A DNA stretch of 64,000 bases from Gnetum montanum. Taxonomy: Eukaryota; Streptophyta; Gnetopsida; Gnetales; Gnetaceae. The notes under the pieces were generated by a model. It searched no databases, was not told the origin of the DNA, and worked only from the letters and a program-made list of their open reading frames with translations. How positions within the stretch are numbered: the stretch's first letter is position 1; each line of letters begins with the position of its first letter. Location: assembly GCA_015680685.1 (NCBI GenBank), contig MNCI01005415.1:504602-568601 (forward strand), in the 5' to 3' direction. A program made the position numbers and the translations under genes. Of the stretch, positions 31,620-43,001 are shown piece after piece.

Positions 31620-31860
31620 TATTTTGCATAGCTCCACTCCTAGTCTTCTAGGATTTTTATAGGGAAAGCCTATTAAACTCTAGGATGAGAAAACTTAGAA
31701 GGTTTTGACCAGATATTTTTGGTCCAATGATTGTCTTGCAAGTACTTTTGTCAATGGAGGATACTCTGCTATTGTGCAAGAGAATTATCTGCCCTGAATG
31801 ATCCTAGTATAGCAAAGTGAAACACCTCAAGAAATTCTATGTGGCCAAGAAAAAGCCTTG
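31620..31860 (+). pseudogene. Integrase C-terminus of a second element 4-type copy, left of the LTR
   Basis: RRF-stop-PDIFGPMIVLQVLLS (a GPY/F-like motif) and KVKHLKKFYVAKKKP followed by a stop lie immediately before the LTR at 31.9 kb. The right-hand copy before the second LTR ends IKQLKNFHVPKKKP and a stop. Pol thus ends on the left side of an LTR whose right side is gag, meaning that two copies share one LTR. Confidence 0.6.
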
Positions 31861-31884
31861 AAGACAAAATTTGCATTGTAATTT

Positions 31885-32894
31885 GATGGGGATCTAAAGG
31901 CAAAAATAATTGCCTTAATTTTCATTCAAAAGTCCTACCGTGGCCTTGTTTTGGCAAAATCTTAGCCATTTTTGGTATGAAAGAGTGAGATTTACGGCCC
32001 ACATGCTGTGAATCTTACTTATGTGGGTGTGTGAGGGTCAAAAATGATTGAAAACGCTGCCAAAAATTGCCTTTTTTCTCCGCACGCTGTACCACCCTGT
32101 TCCACATGATGTGCCAGCGTGTGGGGTTAAACTTGCCCACAAGCTGCAGTTTGGACGATAAAAATAGCTCAAAAACGTTGCAAATTTGGCAGCAAAAGCC
32201 AACAACGCAAATTTGGACGATAAAAATAAGGTCCATACATTGCCAAAACTTGACAGAAAAAGACAAAAAACGCTGGTAACCCATACGCTACACTTTTTGG
32301 CCATAGGAATAGCCCAAAAATACCTCATAAGATTTTAAGAGAACATATGTGACTATAACTGATGCTAGAACAGTGTGAATTCCAAGCCTATATATGCTAG
32401 ATTTGTCACAGTTTTCAGGATCTTTTCGAAGACACTTTTTGGCAAATCTTCTCAAACACAAAGAAGAGCATTTCTTGAAAAAAAGAGGCTTATTTCAGCA
32501 AAGAAGAAAGGAATTATTGTAGATTTTTATGACCTTTTATAGCCTTTGTTGTGCAGATCAAGTGAACAGAAAAGTACAGTCAAAGTGCAGAACACACGTT
32601 ATCTCCTGCACTAGATTTCAAAGTCATTTATGTATTATCATGTTTTTAAAATCCACCAATCTATACTCTTTAAACTTACTTTCTTTACAATGTATTTACA
32701 TTATTTGAAATGGAGCTTTTCGGTTGTTTTGGCCTTATTTCCTTTGCGCATTTTATGCATATTTCCCTATTCTTAAGTGATCAACAAGACCATTTAAGGT
32801 GTTTTAAATCCTTTTAAGGCCTATGGATCTATGAGTTAAATTGCTTCATATTGGATCTTTTAGGTTGCTAGCACCAAAATTTTTTGTCATTACA
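31885..32894 (+). repeat. 5' LTR of element 4
   Basis: About 1.0 kb, directly repeated at 41,951-43,001 (for example GGCAAAAATAATTGCCTTA, then GGTAACCCATACGCTACA / GGTAACTCATACGCTACA). It may start at TGATGGGG (31,885) or at TGCCTTA (31,911); it ends TCATTACA at 32,894. U3 holds CACACGCTG-type words (32,075-32,130), a TATA box CCTATATATGCT lies at 32,388-32,399, and U5 has ATCAACAAGACCATTTAAGG as in the other elements. Confidence 0.7.
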
Positions 32895-32899
32895 GTTTT

Positions 32900-32918
32900 T
32901 GGTGTTAAAAGAAGAGCC
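32900..32918 (+). other. Primer binding site, element 4
   Basis: TGGTGTTAAAAGAAGAGCC, five bases after the LTR end; a transition-rich version of the consensus seen in elements 1-3. Confidence 0.6.
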
Positions 32919-33114
32919 TCCACCTAACTTCTTAGCCTAAAAACTTATCCACAAGCTTTTCTTTGCATGTTTCTACCTTGTGATAGTAGTATGTTTGAAA
33001 AAAAAAACAAAAATTAATTTTGGTTTTTTCTATAACCCAAAGTTCACATCATAGTCAATTTTACCCATATACCTACAAAAAAAATAAGTGTATATGATCA
33101 CTACTCATTCAACA

Positions 33115-34800
33115 ATAATAAGTGTAGCCCTCAAGAGCTCCATAAGGCCTAGATGAAGCCTTTCAACTGATACAAGACCTTACTAAAAAGTTGCAAAAAC
33201 TTGAGGCTAGTATAACACAAATGGTGAAGGTCATGAACTTCTACCAGGATGATCCCATTAGCCTTACCATTACTCAAATAACTTTACCTATGAGCATGCC
33301 TATCCCAAACTTCACCAAATATAATGGTGAAGGAGAACCTAATGCACATCTTATCAAATTCTATTTTGAGTGCCTCCTATTACAAGCATGGCCTTATATG
33401 ATACTACATATTTTCCCTATGTCCTTGAAAGAAAAAGCTTTAGAATAATGTCAAACCCTACCTAGAAGTTCTATCTCCTTCCTAGATGACTTGATATCCT
33501 TACTTATCAACTACTTCAAATACAACTTGAAGCCTAACACAACCTTAAATTAACTTATGAAAGTAAGACAAAGGCCAGTTAAAATAATCCAAAGATTCAT
33601 TTTAAAGATGAAATGTAATACTCAATAAGATCTCCAAGCCCATCTTTGAAATCCACCTCTTGACCATCTTTAAGAAAGTGGTTAATAAATTCATCAAGTC
33701 AAAGCTCTACTACTTAGAACCTTGATTACTAAGCCAAACCTTTTTACAAATCAAGAACATAGAATAGGCTATTGAAGCTAACAATGATCTAGCCTATGTA
33801 ACCTACAAGAAGCAACACTCTAGAATGAACAAGAACAAGACCAAACAAGCACATAAAACTATGGCTATAGTATCAAAAGATATGAAAAAACTAGAAAGGC
33901 AAAAGTATTTACTATGCAACATAGCTTCTAACCCATTGCAACCCTCTACATCATATACTCCCAACTAGCCAAGATCAAACTTTTAGTGTAAATACAAGTC
34001 TAAATATACTAAGTTATCTATGAGGCTCTCTAAACTTCTAGAATAGTTGTTTAAAGGTTATCGTATTCAACATAAGCAACTATCCAAAGAAGCTTATAAG
34101 ATGCACAATTATCTTTGTAAGATAGCTAGAGATCCAATGATAGAAACCAATGATGATCCAAAACTACCAAGGTACTTCAAACTAGATAGGTTTTACCATT
34201 ATCACTAATTGGCTAGTCATGATATGAACTCTTGTTTAGTCCTTAAAGATGATCTATACAAGATGATTGATCATGGAGAGTTGGTGTTAAATGAGCCTAA
34301 CACTCCAAACGCCAGCAATAGCTCTTACACCACAGCCTCATCTATGGAAACCAAGTGGTCTAGTCCTCCTAGAAAACCATTTGTCATCAAGGTATCATTA
34401 GCTAGTAGTTACTCCTAGAACCTAAAGCCTAGAAAGCCCTTTGTTATATATGTATCACCACATTCTATCCTCAAGGAGCCTTTTATCATACATGTCTCAC
34501 ATTCAATGGCATCAACATCACAACCAAAACAATGTGCTATCAATCCATTTAAGAATATGGAACAATTCATTATTAGGATGCCTTTATCATCCACAAACAA
34601 AAATGGAAAAACTAGTTATCAAGGCTTATCTATTATGGCTAATAACTCAACAATTAACAAGAAATCATCACCATAATGATGATGAAAATAATTTGTCTTC
34701 AAATCAACAACTAAGCCCACTAAAGGTAGCTAACAACAAAAGTCTTAAAAGTAAGTTGACCCATTGAAACCTACATTAAGGTTAGCTCCACCCATGAACA
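33115..34800 (+). pseudogene. Element 4 gag, decayed
   Basis: QLEAS-like LQKLEASITQMVKVMNFYQD, FTKYNGEGEPNAHLIKF, AWPYMILHIFPMSLKEKALE (33,191-33,448), then with stops YFKYNLKPNTTL, and a knuckle region RFYHYH-stop-LASHDMNSC (34,190-34,230) where the first Cys of the CX2HX4HX4C pattern is lost. A linker with KPFVIKVS, KPFVIYVS and PFIIHVS repeats follows (34,375-34,500). It is the most decayed of the four gags, AT-rich, with many stops. The N-terminal Pro-rich part is missing or unrecognisable. Confidence 0.75.
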
Positions 34801-34959
34801 AGGGGTCTAAGCAACATATACTAATACATGAGCCAAAAAATCTAGAAATATTGGAGAAAATTAAAGCTACCAAGGCTAAAAAAATGTATGCCAAGGAAAA
34901 GAATTTCCTTACAATAGTGGAATAAGCTAAATACTCCCTAAAGCAAAAGAACTTATCAT

Positions 34960-35615
34960 TGAACCTTTACAACCTAGTCATGACTTCTCCCACTCATAGC
35001 AAGGTGCTGGCTCAAATGTTAACTACTATTCTTGTGAGTGGAGACATGCTTTCTAGTAAAGAGTCCATCCACTCTATCATCGAGAAAATCTCGCTTAGGG
35101 TGAACATACATTAACCCATTCTTATCTTTCATGATAGCGAAGTGAAGATCAACTCATGAAATAGGGAAGTGCTATCTCCTTCTCTCCTTATTACTATATG
35201 TGTTGACAAGTACAAGGTTCATCGTGTTCATGTAGATGATGGGGCAATAACTAATATGGTATTTTTTACCATTATCAAAAAACTAGGCCTACCTAGAAAC
35301 ATCCAAGAAACATCTACCTCTATGCTCAAGTTGTTCAACAAGTTGTGGATGGTAGTATGTGGTTCTATCTCCTTAGAATTTGTGGTCATGAAATAGTTTC
35401 CCACATCCACCAATTTTTTAGTCGAAGAGACACTAAGCTTTAACTTGATCCTAGGAAAACCATTGTTAGCCAAGCTTCAAGTAGTCTCATCTTCTATACA
35501 TCAAGATATTTACTTGTCATATGAGAGTGGCGAAATTCTAATTCATAGAGATAGCATGTTTCAACCATCAATGAATACTATCAATATTGAACAAGATTTA
35601 GAGATAGATTTTTAA
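34960..35615 (+). pseudogene. Element 4 pre-protease helix and aspartic protease
   Basis: LSLNLYNLVMTSPTHSKVLA (34,950-35,010) precedes the protease: VHRVHVDDGAITNMVFFTII at 35,217-35,276 has the active-site Asp and Gly, then FVVMK, TNFLVEETLSFNLILGKPLL, and SSSIHQDIYLSYESGEILIH up to about 35,550. Stops at Lys/Gln positions break the frame. After it an Asn-rich stretch (NNNNNKKN) replaces the WAELPF tail. Confidence 0.7.
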
Positions 35616-35929
35616 GAGAAAACTCCCAACACTCAAGCTAGGGCCAATAACAATAACAATAAAAAGAATATTAATAATGCCAATTGTACAACATTAAACA
35701 ATCAAGAAGAACATTCACCACTTCCCATGTTGAACAAGAGGAATGATGGGATTGTATAGAAAAAGTTCCTTGATCTATCAGAGATCAAACAAAAAAGCCA
35801 CAATAGATTCCTTATCCTTTATTTTGTTAATAATTGTTTATTTATTTTCATATATTTATACCATGTTTCACTATTTTTTTTATTCTTGTATTTTCTTTCA
35901 AGATTATCTCATGCTTGCTAGAAAATTAA

Positions 35930-36060
35930 CATGACACACGAAGGCCTAAAACTAGAAAGACAATGACCTACCAAGGCCTAAAATTAGCAAAACAATGACC
36001 TACCAAGGCCTAAAATTGGTGATTTCATGGCTTGCCAAGCCCTAAAACTAGTAACACAAG
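35930..36060 (+). repeat. Post-protease repeats, element 4
   Basis: Four copies: GAAGGCCTAAAACTAG, CAAGGCCTAAAATTAG, CAAGGCCTAAAATTGG and CAAGCCCTAAAACTAG, spaced about 35-45 bp, each after AATGACCTACC or similar. They correspond to the protease-side repeats of elements 1-3, so element 4 shares this landmark. Confidence 0.65.
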
Positions 36061-38290
36061 ATAACTTCTACTTCCTCTTCTTATGTTTACATGTATCCTA
36101 TTTATGTAATAACATCATTTAAAATCTTTACTCACATGTTTACATCTGGCCTTATAGTTTTTATTTTATTTAATCACACTATAGAGTGTTTCTTTGTTGC
36201 CTTACCTTTTACTACTATTTTAACTAGTATCCTATTTGCATAAAATGCTATAAAACATGAAAACTCAATTAAAAATTTGTAGCCAAATGTCCATATTCAT
36301 AGTCATAATTACATAGTGTAATAAAAATATATGATACATAGTCTTTAAATTTATGACTATGGCAACTAGACAATAACCATAACACTTAAGATTGATTGCC
36401 CAACATGATATTGACATCAAAATATTTGATCAATCTAGGGAAGAGAAGGAGTGTTATCAATCTAATCACCATCATAACTTGGTTCCTATGAACAATAAAA
36501 ACATGTAACCGTCAATGAGAAGAATAGCCATAAATGTAACCATTAAAACATGAAATGATCTTAAAATCAATAAAGCATGGGAAATTGACAATCTTGAGAA
36601 AGAATCTAGAATATAAGCTAGCAAAAATCCATGCATGTGACTAACATTACACTTAACATAAATCTTAAACACTAAAGGTAAAATTTAACCAAGTTAGGCA
36701 TTTTGGCAAATAGTTATTATGAAAACTAGAAACCTTGTGACAATGAAAATTACATAGAACAAGCAACCAAAATTTATAGCACTGGATCTTGAAGAATAAA
36801 TAATTCCTAGGACCATTAGTCAAATAGCCCAAACAATGGAAAATAAATCATAATATGGGAAGAATGAAGCAAAAAAAGTGCAAGTTTTCTTGGCTCTTGG
36901 AAGTAACTTGTTGCCATACCTTCCCATGTAAACCTCATAAACTTTCATACGCTATCCCAAAAACCCTAGATGGTGCCATATTATGGCCATAGAACTAAAA
37001 ATGATTTCATAATCGCCAACACCCAAGCCCAAAATACCCAATACTATCAATATTAACCAGAGAAGCCTAAAACCCTGCATCAAAACTATGATTTACCAAT
37101 ACAGCTTCTAGGGATAGGGAAAAACCTTTTAAAAAAATTTTAAAATTATTTTTAACTCCATATGTAGAAAACATATAAAAAAACATAAATCCACTACCAA
37201 CACTATGCTTACAAGTGCATAGAATCAAATTTCAACCTAAAATTATGTAGAATTTTCACTGAGAAATCGTAGCTTGCAATGAAATGACCATAGAAAAAAC
37301 CCTAAGAAAAATTGTAAAAATTCTAAAACTTATCTAGGAAACCTCTACACTACATTATAAATCCCAAGGAATCCTAGAAGTTGACCAAAAGTAATCAAAA
37401 AATTGTAAACATTGCTAGTTTTTAGATGGAAAAAGTACAAAATTTCAAAAGAAACAAACTAGAATGTTGTGTACTATGTTGAGTGAAAATCAGAAAAATT
37501 CAAAAAAATTGGTTTCATCTCTAGGATAGTTGAAAAACCCTAACAAAAAATCATGTGTACTCAAAATTGAAAATCTATTAGTCCAAGGGCTAGAAAAAAG
37601 CTGAAATTTAATTGAAACAAGCAAGAAATGAGCATCAACCTTGTGTATTGGTTTTGGAGAAAACCAAAATATCCAAAAAAGATGTTAGAACATCCAAATT
37701 ATACTCCCAATAAAATCATAAAACATATATCTTTGATTCAACATACTCAAAATGCAAAATTTCGACGAAATCAAACCTAGTGATGGAAAATGTTTCCACA
37801 ATTTTGTTAAAAGTAGAGAAATTTGTAAAAGAATGATACTTGGTAGTCCTTGATGAAGCTCCTTCACCTATAGAAGTATTTGGAAGCCTATAAAAAATCC
37901 TCAAAGCCTCCTCTACCTCTTCTAATCCTAGATTCTGACTTGTTGACCCAATTTTCCTCACCATAATTACTAAAACTTGAGAATTTTGCATTGATTACTA
38001 CAAGAAGAAGCTTGAATCTCTAACTCTACTACAACCATACTATGCACAAAGATGTGTGGAAGCCAAAATTATTGGGAGAATTTAGGTGCATTGGTTTGTG
38101 GAAGATTGAAGAAGAGATTTGCTAATATGCTAGGTTTCCATGGTCAAAATCCTTCCCAAATGCCCATATGCTACCCACAAAGCTCTTATATGCTACAAAA
38201 TTAATCTTTACACATTAAGAAAATTGTGTTTTGATTCCAAACATTGAGAATACAAGTCTTAGATGCTATGACTATGTGTGGAACAATGTG
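36061..38290. other. Element 4 protease-RT interval, proximal part, no clear gene
   Basis: In elements 1-3 this position holds the antisense gene. Here I cannot find its FCP1-like or Transposase_32-like peptides. A minus frame 37,991-37,716 (MVRKIGSTSQNLGLEEVEEA) has faint likeness to exon 1 of element 3 (AKLAKIDEV followed by ESL) but this is weak. The sequence is AT-rich; the cassette is either absent or decayed beyond recognition. Confidence 0.35.
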
Positions 38291-39880
38291 TGACACATGA
38301 AAAAACCTTATCCTCCTTCATACAGTGCATACATGAGCCCCACATGTTGGGCTAGTGTGTGGGGTAAAACCACTAACTTTCTTTATTAAAATTTATCACA
38401 TAACTTTACACATTGTTCATAGGACCTCATAAAATCTTGAAAAATCCCAAAAAAGAGAAAAAAAATCTTAACATGCCCATAACCTATCCACAATTTTCCA
38501 TATAATAGCAGTTGAAACCCCACATGCTAGGAATTTAGCCCAAAAGTGCCCACACACTAGGGATGCAAGTACCACACCCTATGTTAGTGTGTGAGGCCTC
38601 AACAACTTCTAAAGTTGATCAACATACATCATACCTTGCATGGAATAGCCAAATAAACTGCAGGTATCACCTGCAAATGTGGATGCTATCATAAAAGACT
38701 GTAGAAGCCAAGAACAAAACTAAAATCCCCAAAAACTAGCATGGTTGGGTTCCACACACTAGAGTGCATGTTCTAGATGTCATGGTAGTGTGTGGTATAA
38801 CATGTAACCCCTACACTAATAAAAATCATGCATAAAATTACTCATAATTTTCATGGTGGATCCCACAAGATCTAGAATGGAAAGTTAAGTAAGAAAGTAA
38901 CCTTCACAAGTTGTAGGAGATGGATTTTGATCCTACATGATGGGGAGACATGTCCCACATGTTGTGGCAACATGTGGGGTAGTGTGTGAAGCTCTAAGAA
39001 CTTATAAACTTCATCAATACATATCAAACCTTCCCTAAGATGGTCAAAAAGACTACATATCTTCCCATACATCTTGGACATTGCCATGGAAGCCTAGGTA
39101 AGCCAAAAAACTAGTCAAAAATCCCCCAAAATTGTCAATTTTAGCCCCACACATTGTGTTAGCATGTGGAGTAGCATGTGAGACTTATACCAGGATTTAC
39201 CGTATCTAGAATTTCTTATAAGTTGCTTGGTGAATCCCACAAGACCTAGGATAAAAAATTAATCAAGAATTTAACCTTCAAAAGTTTTCAAACCTAGATT
39301 TGGTTCCACATGCTAGGGAATCCTTTCCCACATGTTGGGTTAGCATTTGAAGTAGTGTGTGGGACTCTAGCAAGGCATAAGCTTAATCAAACTTGTCCAT
39401 ACACTACCCATAATGGTTGAAAAAGCCCTAAACTATCCTTGTGTAGCCTAGATGTAGTCAAATCAAGTCAAACAAGTCACAAACCTAGTCAAAATTCCCT
39501 ACACATTACCAATCCCACACAATGTAGTAGTATGTTTTGATTCATATGCTAAGAATCCAAGTCCCACACAATATGGCAATGTATGGGAAAACATTTGGGA
39601 CAAAAAATAACTAATTTCCTTCTCCAAACTTGCTCATAAGTTACTTAGTTAACCATCCCTCCCCCAAAAAATAATATAGAAATAATAATAATAATAAAAA
39701 ATTCCATACACTGTGTGAGAAAATTGATGAGAGGATTGATTGAATACATTGTACCTAGACTTGAAATTGATCTTGGAATCCCACATGTTGAGAGTCTATG
39801 TTCCACACACTGTGGACATGCCACATGATGTCCACATGTTTGTGGAAATTGTCCCCACACACTAGAGATAGAAACTATTG
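38290..39880. repeat. Array of palindromic CCCACACGCTG / CAGCGTGTGGG-type words, element 4
   Basis: Seven or more clusters about 150-220 bp apart, such as CCCCACATGTTGGGCTAGTG followed by TGTGGGG (38,340), CCACACACTAGAG (38,752), CCCACATGTTGTGGCAACATG followed by TGGGG (38,955), CCCACACATTGTGTTAGCATG (39,148), CCCACATGTTGGGTTAGCAT (39,330) and CCCACATGTTGAGAG (39,780). Allowing C/T changes they reduce to inverted halves CCCACACGCT and AGCGTGTGGG. The same words occur in LTR U3 regions. Confidence 0.65.
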
Positions 39881-40019
39881 GCTTTTCCAACTAGTTTAAC
39901 CATAGAAACCCATTGTTCTAATAATTTATGATCTATTTTTGCTAATTTTAACAATTTATATCCTATTTTGTTATATTTATTGCCTATTCTAGCTACAAAA
40001 TGACTAAAAAATATTAAAT

Positions 40020-40370
40020 TTAATTAATGAATATCATTTTAACCTTTCTTATCTTATTTGACATTGTTTTAACCTTCTTTACCATATTTTACTTTTTTTT
40101 AACCTTATTTTACTTCATTTTACCTTGTTTTTACCTTGCGTTTACCTTATTTTAACCTATTTAGCCATATTTTACCTCATCGTAGCTTTTTTACCTTTTT
40201 TTTTCTTGTTTGACATTATTTTACCTTATGTTGACACCATTTAGCCCTCATTCTACCTTGTTCTGACCTTATTTTGCCTTGTTTTACCTACTTTTACCTT
40301 GCTTTTCTTTGTAGAAACCCTACCTTGCCATGTTTAGTATTTTCTTACTTTTTTTGACCTTTTTTGGCCT
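40020..40370 (+). repeat. TTTTACCTTAT-type minisatellite
   Basis: About 25-30 degenerate copies of a unit of roughly 10-12 bp with core TTTTACCTT (TTTTACCTTATTTTAACC and TTTTTACCTTGCGTTTACC are examples). Pyrimidine-rich on the plus strand. It lies between the palindromic array and the remains of the RT linker. Confidence 0.75.
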
Positions 40371-40559
40371 TATTTTATTCTAATATTACAATATCTTTCA
40401 TTATTTTAACATTTGTATCATGCAGATATCACTTTATGTGCTTATGTTGGCATGCAAAGTTAAGCCTATGGAGATGAGGAAGAAACTCGACTAGCCTTTA
40501 AGCCCAAGTAGATCCTTATAATGATGTTGATAAAAAAAGTTTCCCTTGAATGTCTAAAC

Positions 40560-40800
40560 TAATAGCCTATAAGCCTTTAACTTTCTAGCCTTAATGTCAT
40601 GTAATGGCCTAACTTCCCTTAACCTTGAAGCTAGAAACATTGCAAATGATTTCTCAGTCGAATTTGGCATTTCAAATCAGAATGATGAGAAGAAAACACT
40701 GAAATAATTCTCCTCACCTAAACTTAAGTTTGCTCAAGAAACCATCAATCTCTTACAAAAAAACATTAAAGCCTTCACATGGTCTTAATTACATCTAATG
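40560..40800 (+). pseudogene. Element 4 pol: pre-RT linker remnant
   Basis: LTSLNLEARNIANDFSVEFG, a central Lys-rich part, and FAQETINLLQKNIKAFTWS (40,720-40,790) align with the linkers of element 2 (LDLEANSITEDPLVEV, AQVLKDNIKEFSWS) and element 3 (FQVLQNNIAVFAWS). The RT that should follow is gone. Confidence 0.6.
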
Positions 40801-41760
40801 TTAGCGTGTTTTCTTGTGGTGTTTTTTGTCTTTATTTACAAGTTTGGATAGATGAATAATGTTGAACACTCCTATGGCCTACAAAAATTGAGTCTACATG
40901 ACCCTATATATATTTTTGGCATCTCAAAAAAATTCAAAATTTATATGAATTTATGAGCATGAAAAAAGTTATCATGTTCTACCAGTTGACCTATGATGGC
41001 CTATATTTTCTTGTAACATCTTGTAATCACATGTATTCCTTGACTTTTTTTCTTGTATACTTGGAGTTACACTTGCAAGATGAGCCTAAATGCATCATAA
41101 ATGTATAACTCATTGTAACAATTAGTTGCTACAGAACCTGGATGCATGAGATTTAGTTAACTTGTTCAATCTTGTTAACAATGCCTACCTCACATCATCC
41201 CTATTACCCCTCCTAAGCTAGAAGCCCTTAACTAAATTATAGCCTTCGTTACCTTGCTAGCAATGAAAACCTATGTTTGACATCCATGCACCATGGCCAT
41301 GTGACATCTCCTTCAATGTGCTCTACTGATCAAGTTCACTGAATGTAACACAACTCATTCAATGAGGAAAAAAACTTTAGCCTTGGCATTGAACCCCAAT
41401 GAAGATTTCACTCCAATAGAGAAAAGAGAGAAAAATGCCAAGAAATAAGAAATACCAATGTGGCCTCAAGTCAAGAAAATAAATTACTCTTAAAAAAAGA
41501 GCCAAATGATCAAATAAGCCTATTACTAAGTGTTGGTTCCTTCAAACATTATCGAGCAACCAATAGTCCAAGTAGGAAGCATGAAGACCTCTTCAATTAG
41601 CAAACATATCACAACTATGCTATTGCCATGACGTCAACATTTGGGATTCCTCATTAACCCATGTGACCATTCTCCTACAACCAATGTAGCCATTATCTCT
41701 TCCAAAACTCTCAACATCTTATTGTGATCTTATTTCATCTTCATGAGCACTCCTTATCAT
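40801..41760. other. Element 4 deleted-pol interval
   Basis: Nearly 1 kb in which RT, RNase H and most of integrase should be found. I recognise no pol motif. The stretch is too short for the full pol, so an internal deletion of at least 2 kb is inferred. Confidence 0.4.
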
Positions 41761-41935
41761 GATTTGACAGCTATGCAATCAAGTGCGAAGAGGGAGCATT
41801 GGTGATGAACCTAAGGTAGTGCTTTGCATTCTTTGTTAATGTCTAGTAGGTCAATCCTCAAAACATTAATAAAGAAGGATCAATAAAACAACTAAAGAAT
41901 TTTCATGTGCCTAAGAAGAAGCCTTGAAGCTGAAA
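41761..41935 (+). pseudogene. Element 4 integrase C-terminus
   Basis: The end of pol can be read as IKQLKNFHVPKKKP and stop TGA at about 41,890-41,932, the same as KVKHLKKFYVAKKKP before the other LTR. Only the last 15-20 residues are reliable. Confidence 0.55.
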
Positions 41936-41950
41936 TTTGCATTGTAATTT

Positions 41951-43001
41951 TATGGGAATCTAAAGGCAAAAATAATTGCCTTATTTTCCCATCAAAATTC
42001 CTATCCTATGGCCTTTTTTTGGAAATTTTGTATCAATTATTAGTATAAAAATGTGAAATTTACAACCCACATATGGTGAATCTTACTTATTCTAGCATGT
42101 GAGGGTCAAAAATGGTTAAAAACACTACCAAGAATTGGGTTTTTGCTCCACACCAAACCACCCTATTTGACATGTTGTGCTAATGTATGGGATAGCATGT
42201 GAGGGTAAACCTACCCACAAACTACAATGTGGACCATGAAAATAGTTTAAATATGTTGCGAATTTGGCAGCAAAAGCCAAAAACCTTGGTGGCTCATAAG
42301 CTAAAATTTGGGCCAAGAATATCAGCTTCATACATTGTCAAAACTTGACAAAAAAAGCCAAAAAATATGGTAACTCATACGCTACAATTTTGGTCCATGG
42401 AAATGTCCCAAAAATACTTTGTAATGCTTCAAAGAGTGTGCGGGATTGTAACAGACACTAACATAGAAAATTCCAATCCTATAAATGCAAAATTCATCAT
42501 AGTTTTTAAGATCTTCTGGAATACAGTCTTTGGTAGATCTTCTCAACACACAGAGAAGAGCATTTCCTAGAAAAAAGAGAGACTTGGTTTTATCAAAGAA
42601 CAAAGGGATTATTCTAGATTTTTTTGGTCTTCATAGCCTTTTCAATGTAGATCAAGTGGATAAAAAGGTGCACTCAAGTACAGAACACAACGTGTTTTCT
42701 ACATCAAATTTTAAAGTCATTTTTGTATTTTTAGGTTTTTAAAACCCATTAATTTGTATGCTCTAAACTTACTTTTTTTATAATATTTTTATAATATTTA
42801 ATATAAATATATGAAATTTTTTTAGCCTTATTTTCTTTATGCATATCTCCTTGTTCTCAATAACAGATTTTTGAAGTCCTTAAGCAATCGACAAGATTGT
42901 TTAAGGTACTCCAGATCCTTTTCAAGACTCATAAATCTATGAGTTAAACTATTGTGTATGGGATCTTTTAGTTTTGTAGCATCAAAATTTTCCATCATTA
43001 C
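41951..43001 (+). repeat. 3' LTR of element 4
   Basis: Direct repeat of 31,885-32,894, including CTATAAATGC (TATA, about 42,478), AACACACAGAGAAGAGCATT compared with AACACAAAGAAGAGCATTTC, and U5 ATCGACAAGATTGTTTAAGG. The two LTRs differ at many positions, mostly transitions, so the insertion is old. No primer site follows, confirming that this is the right-hand LTR. Confidence 0.7.
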
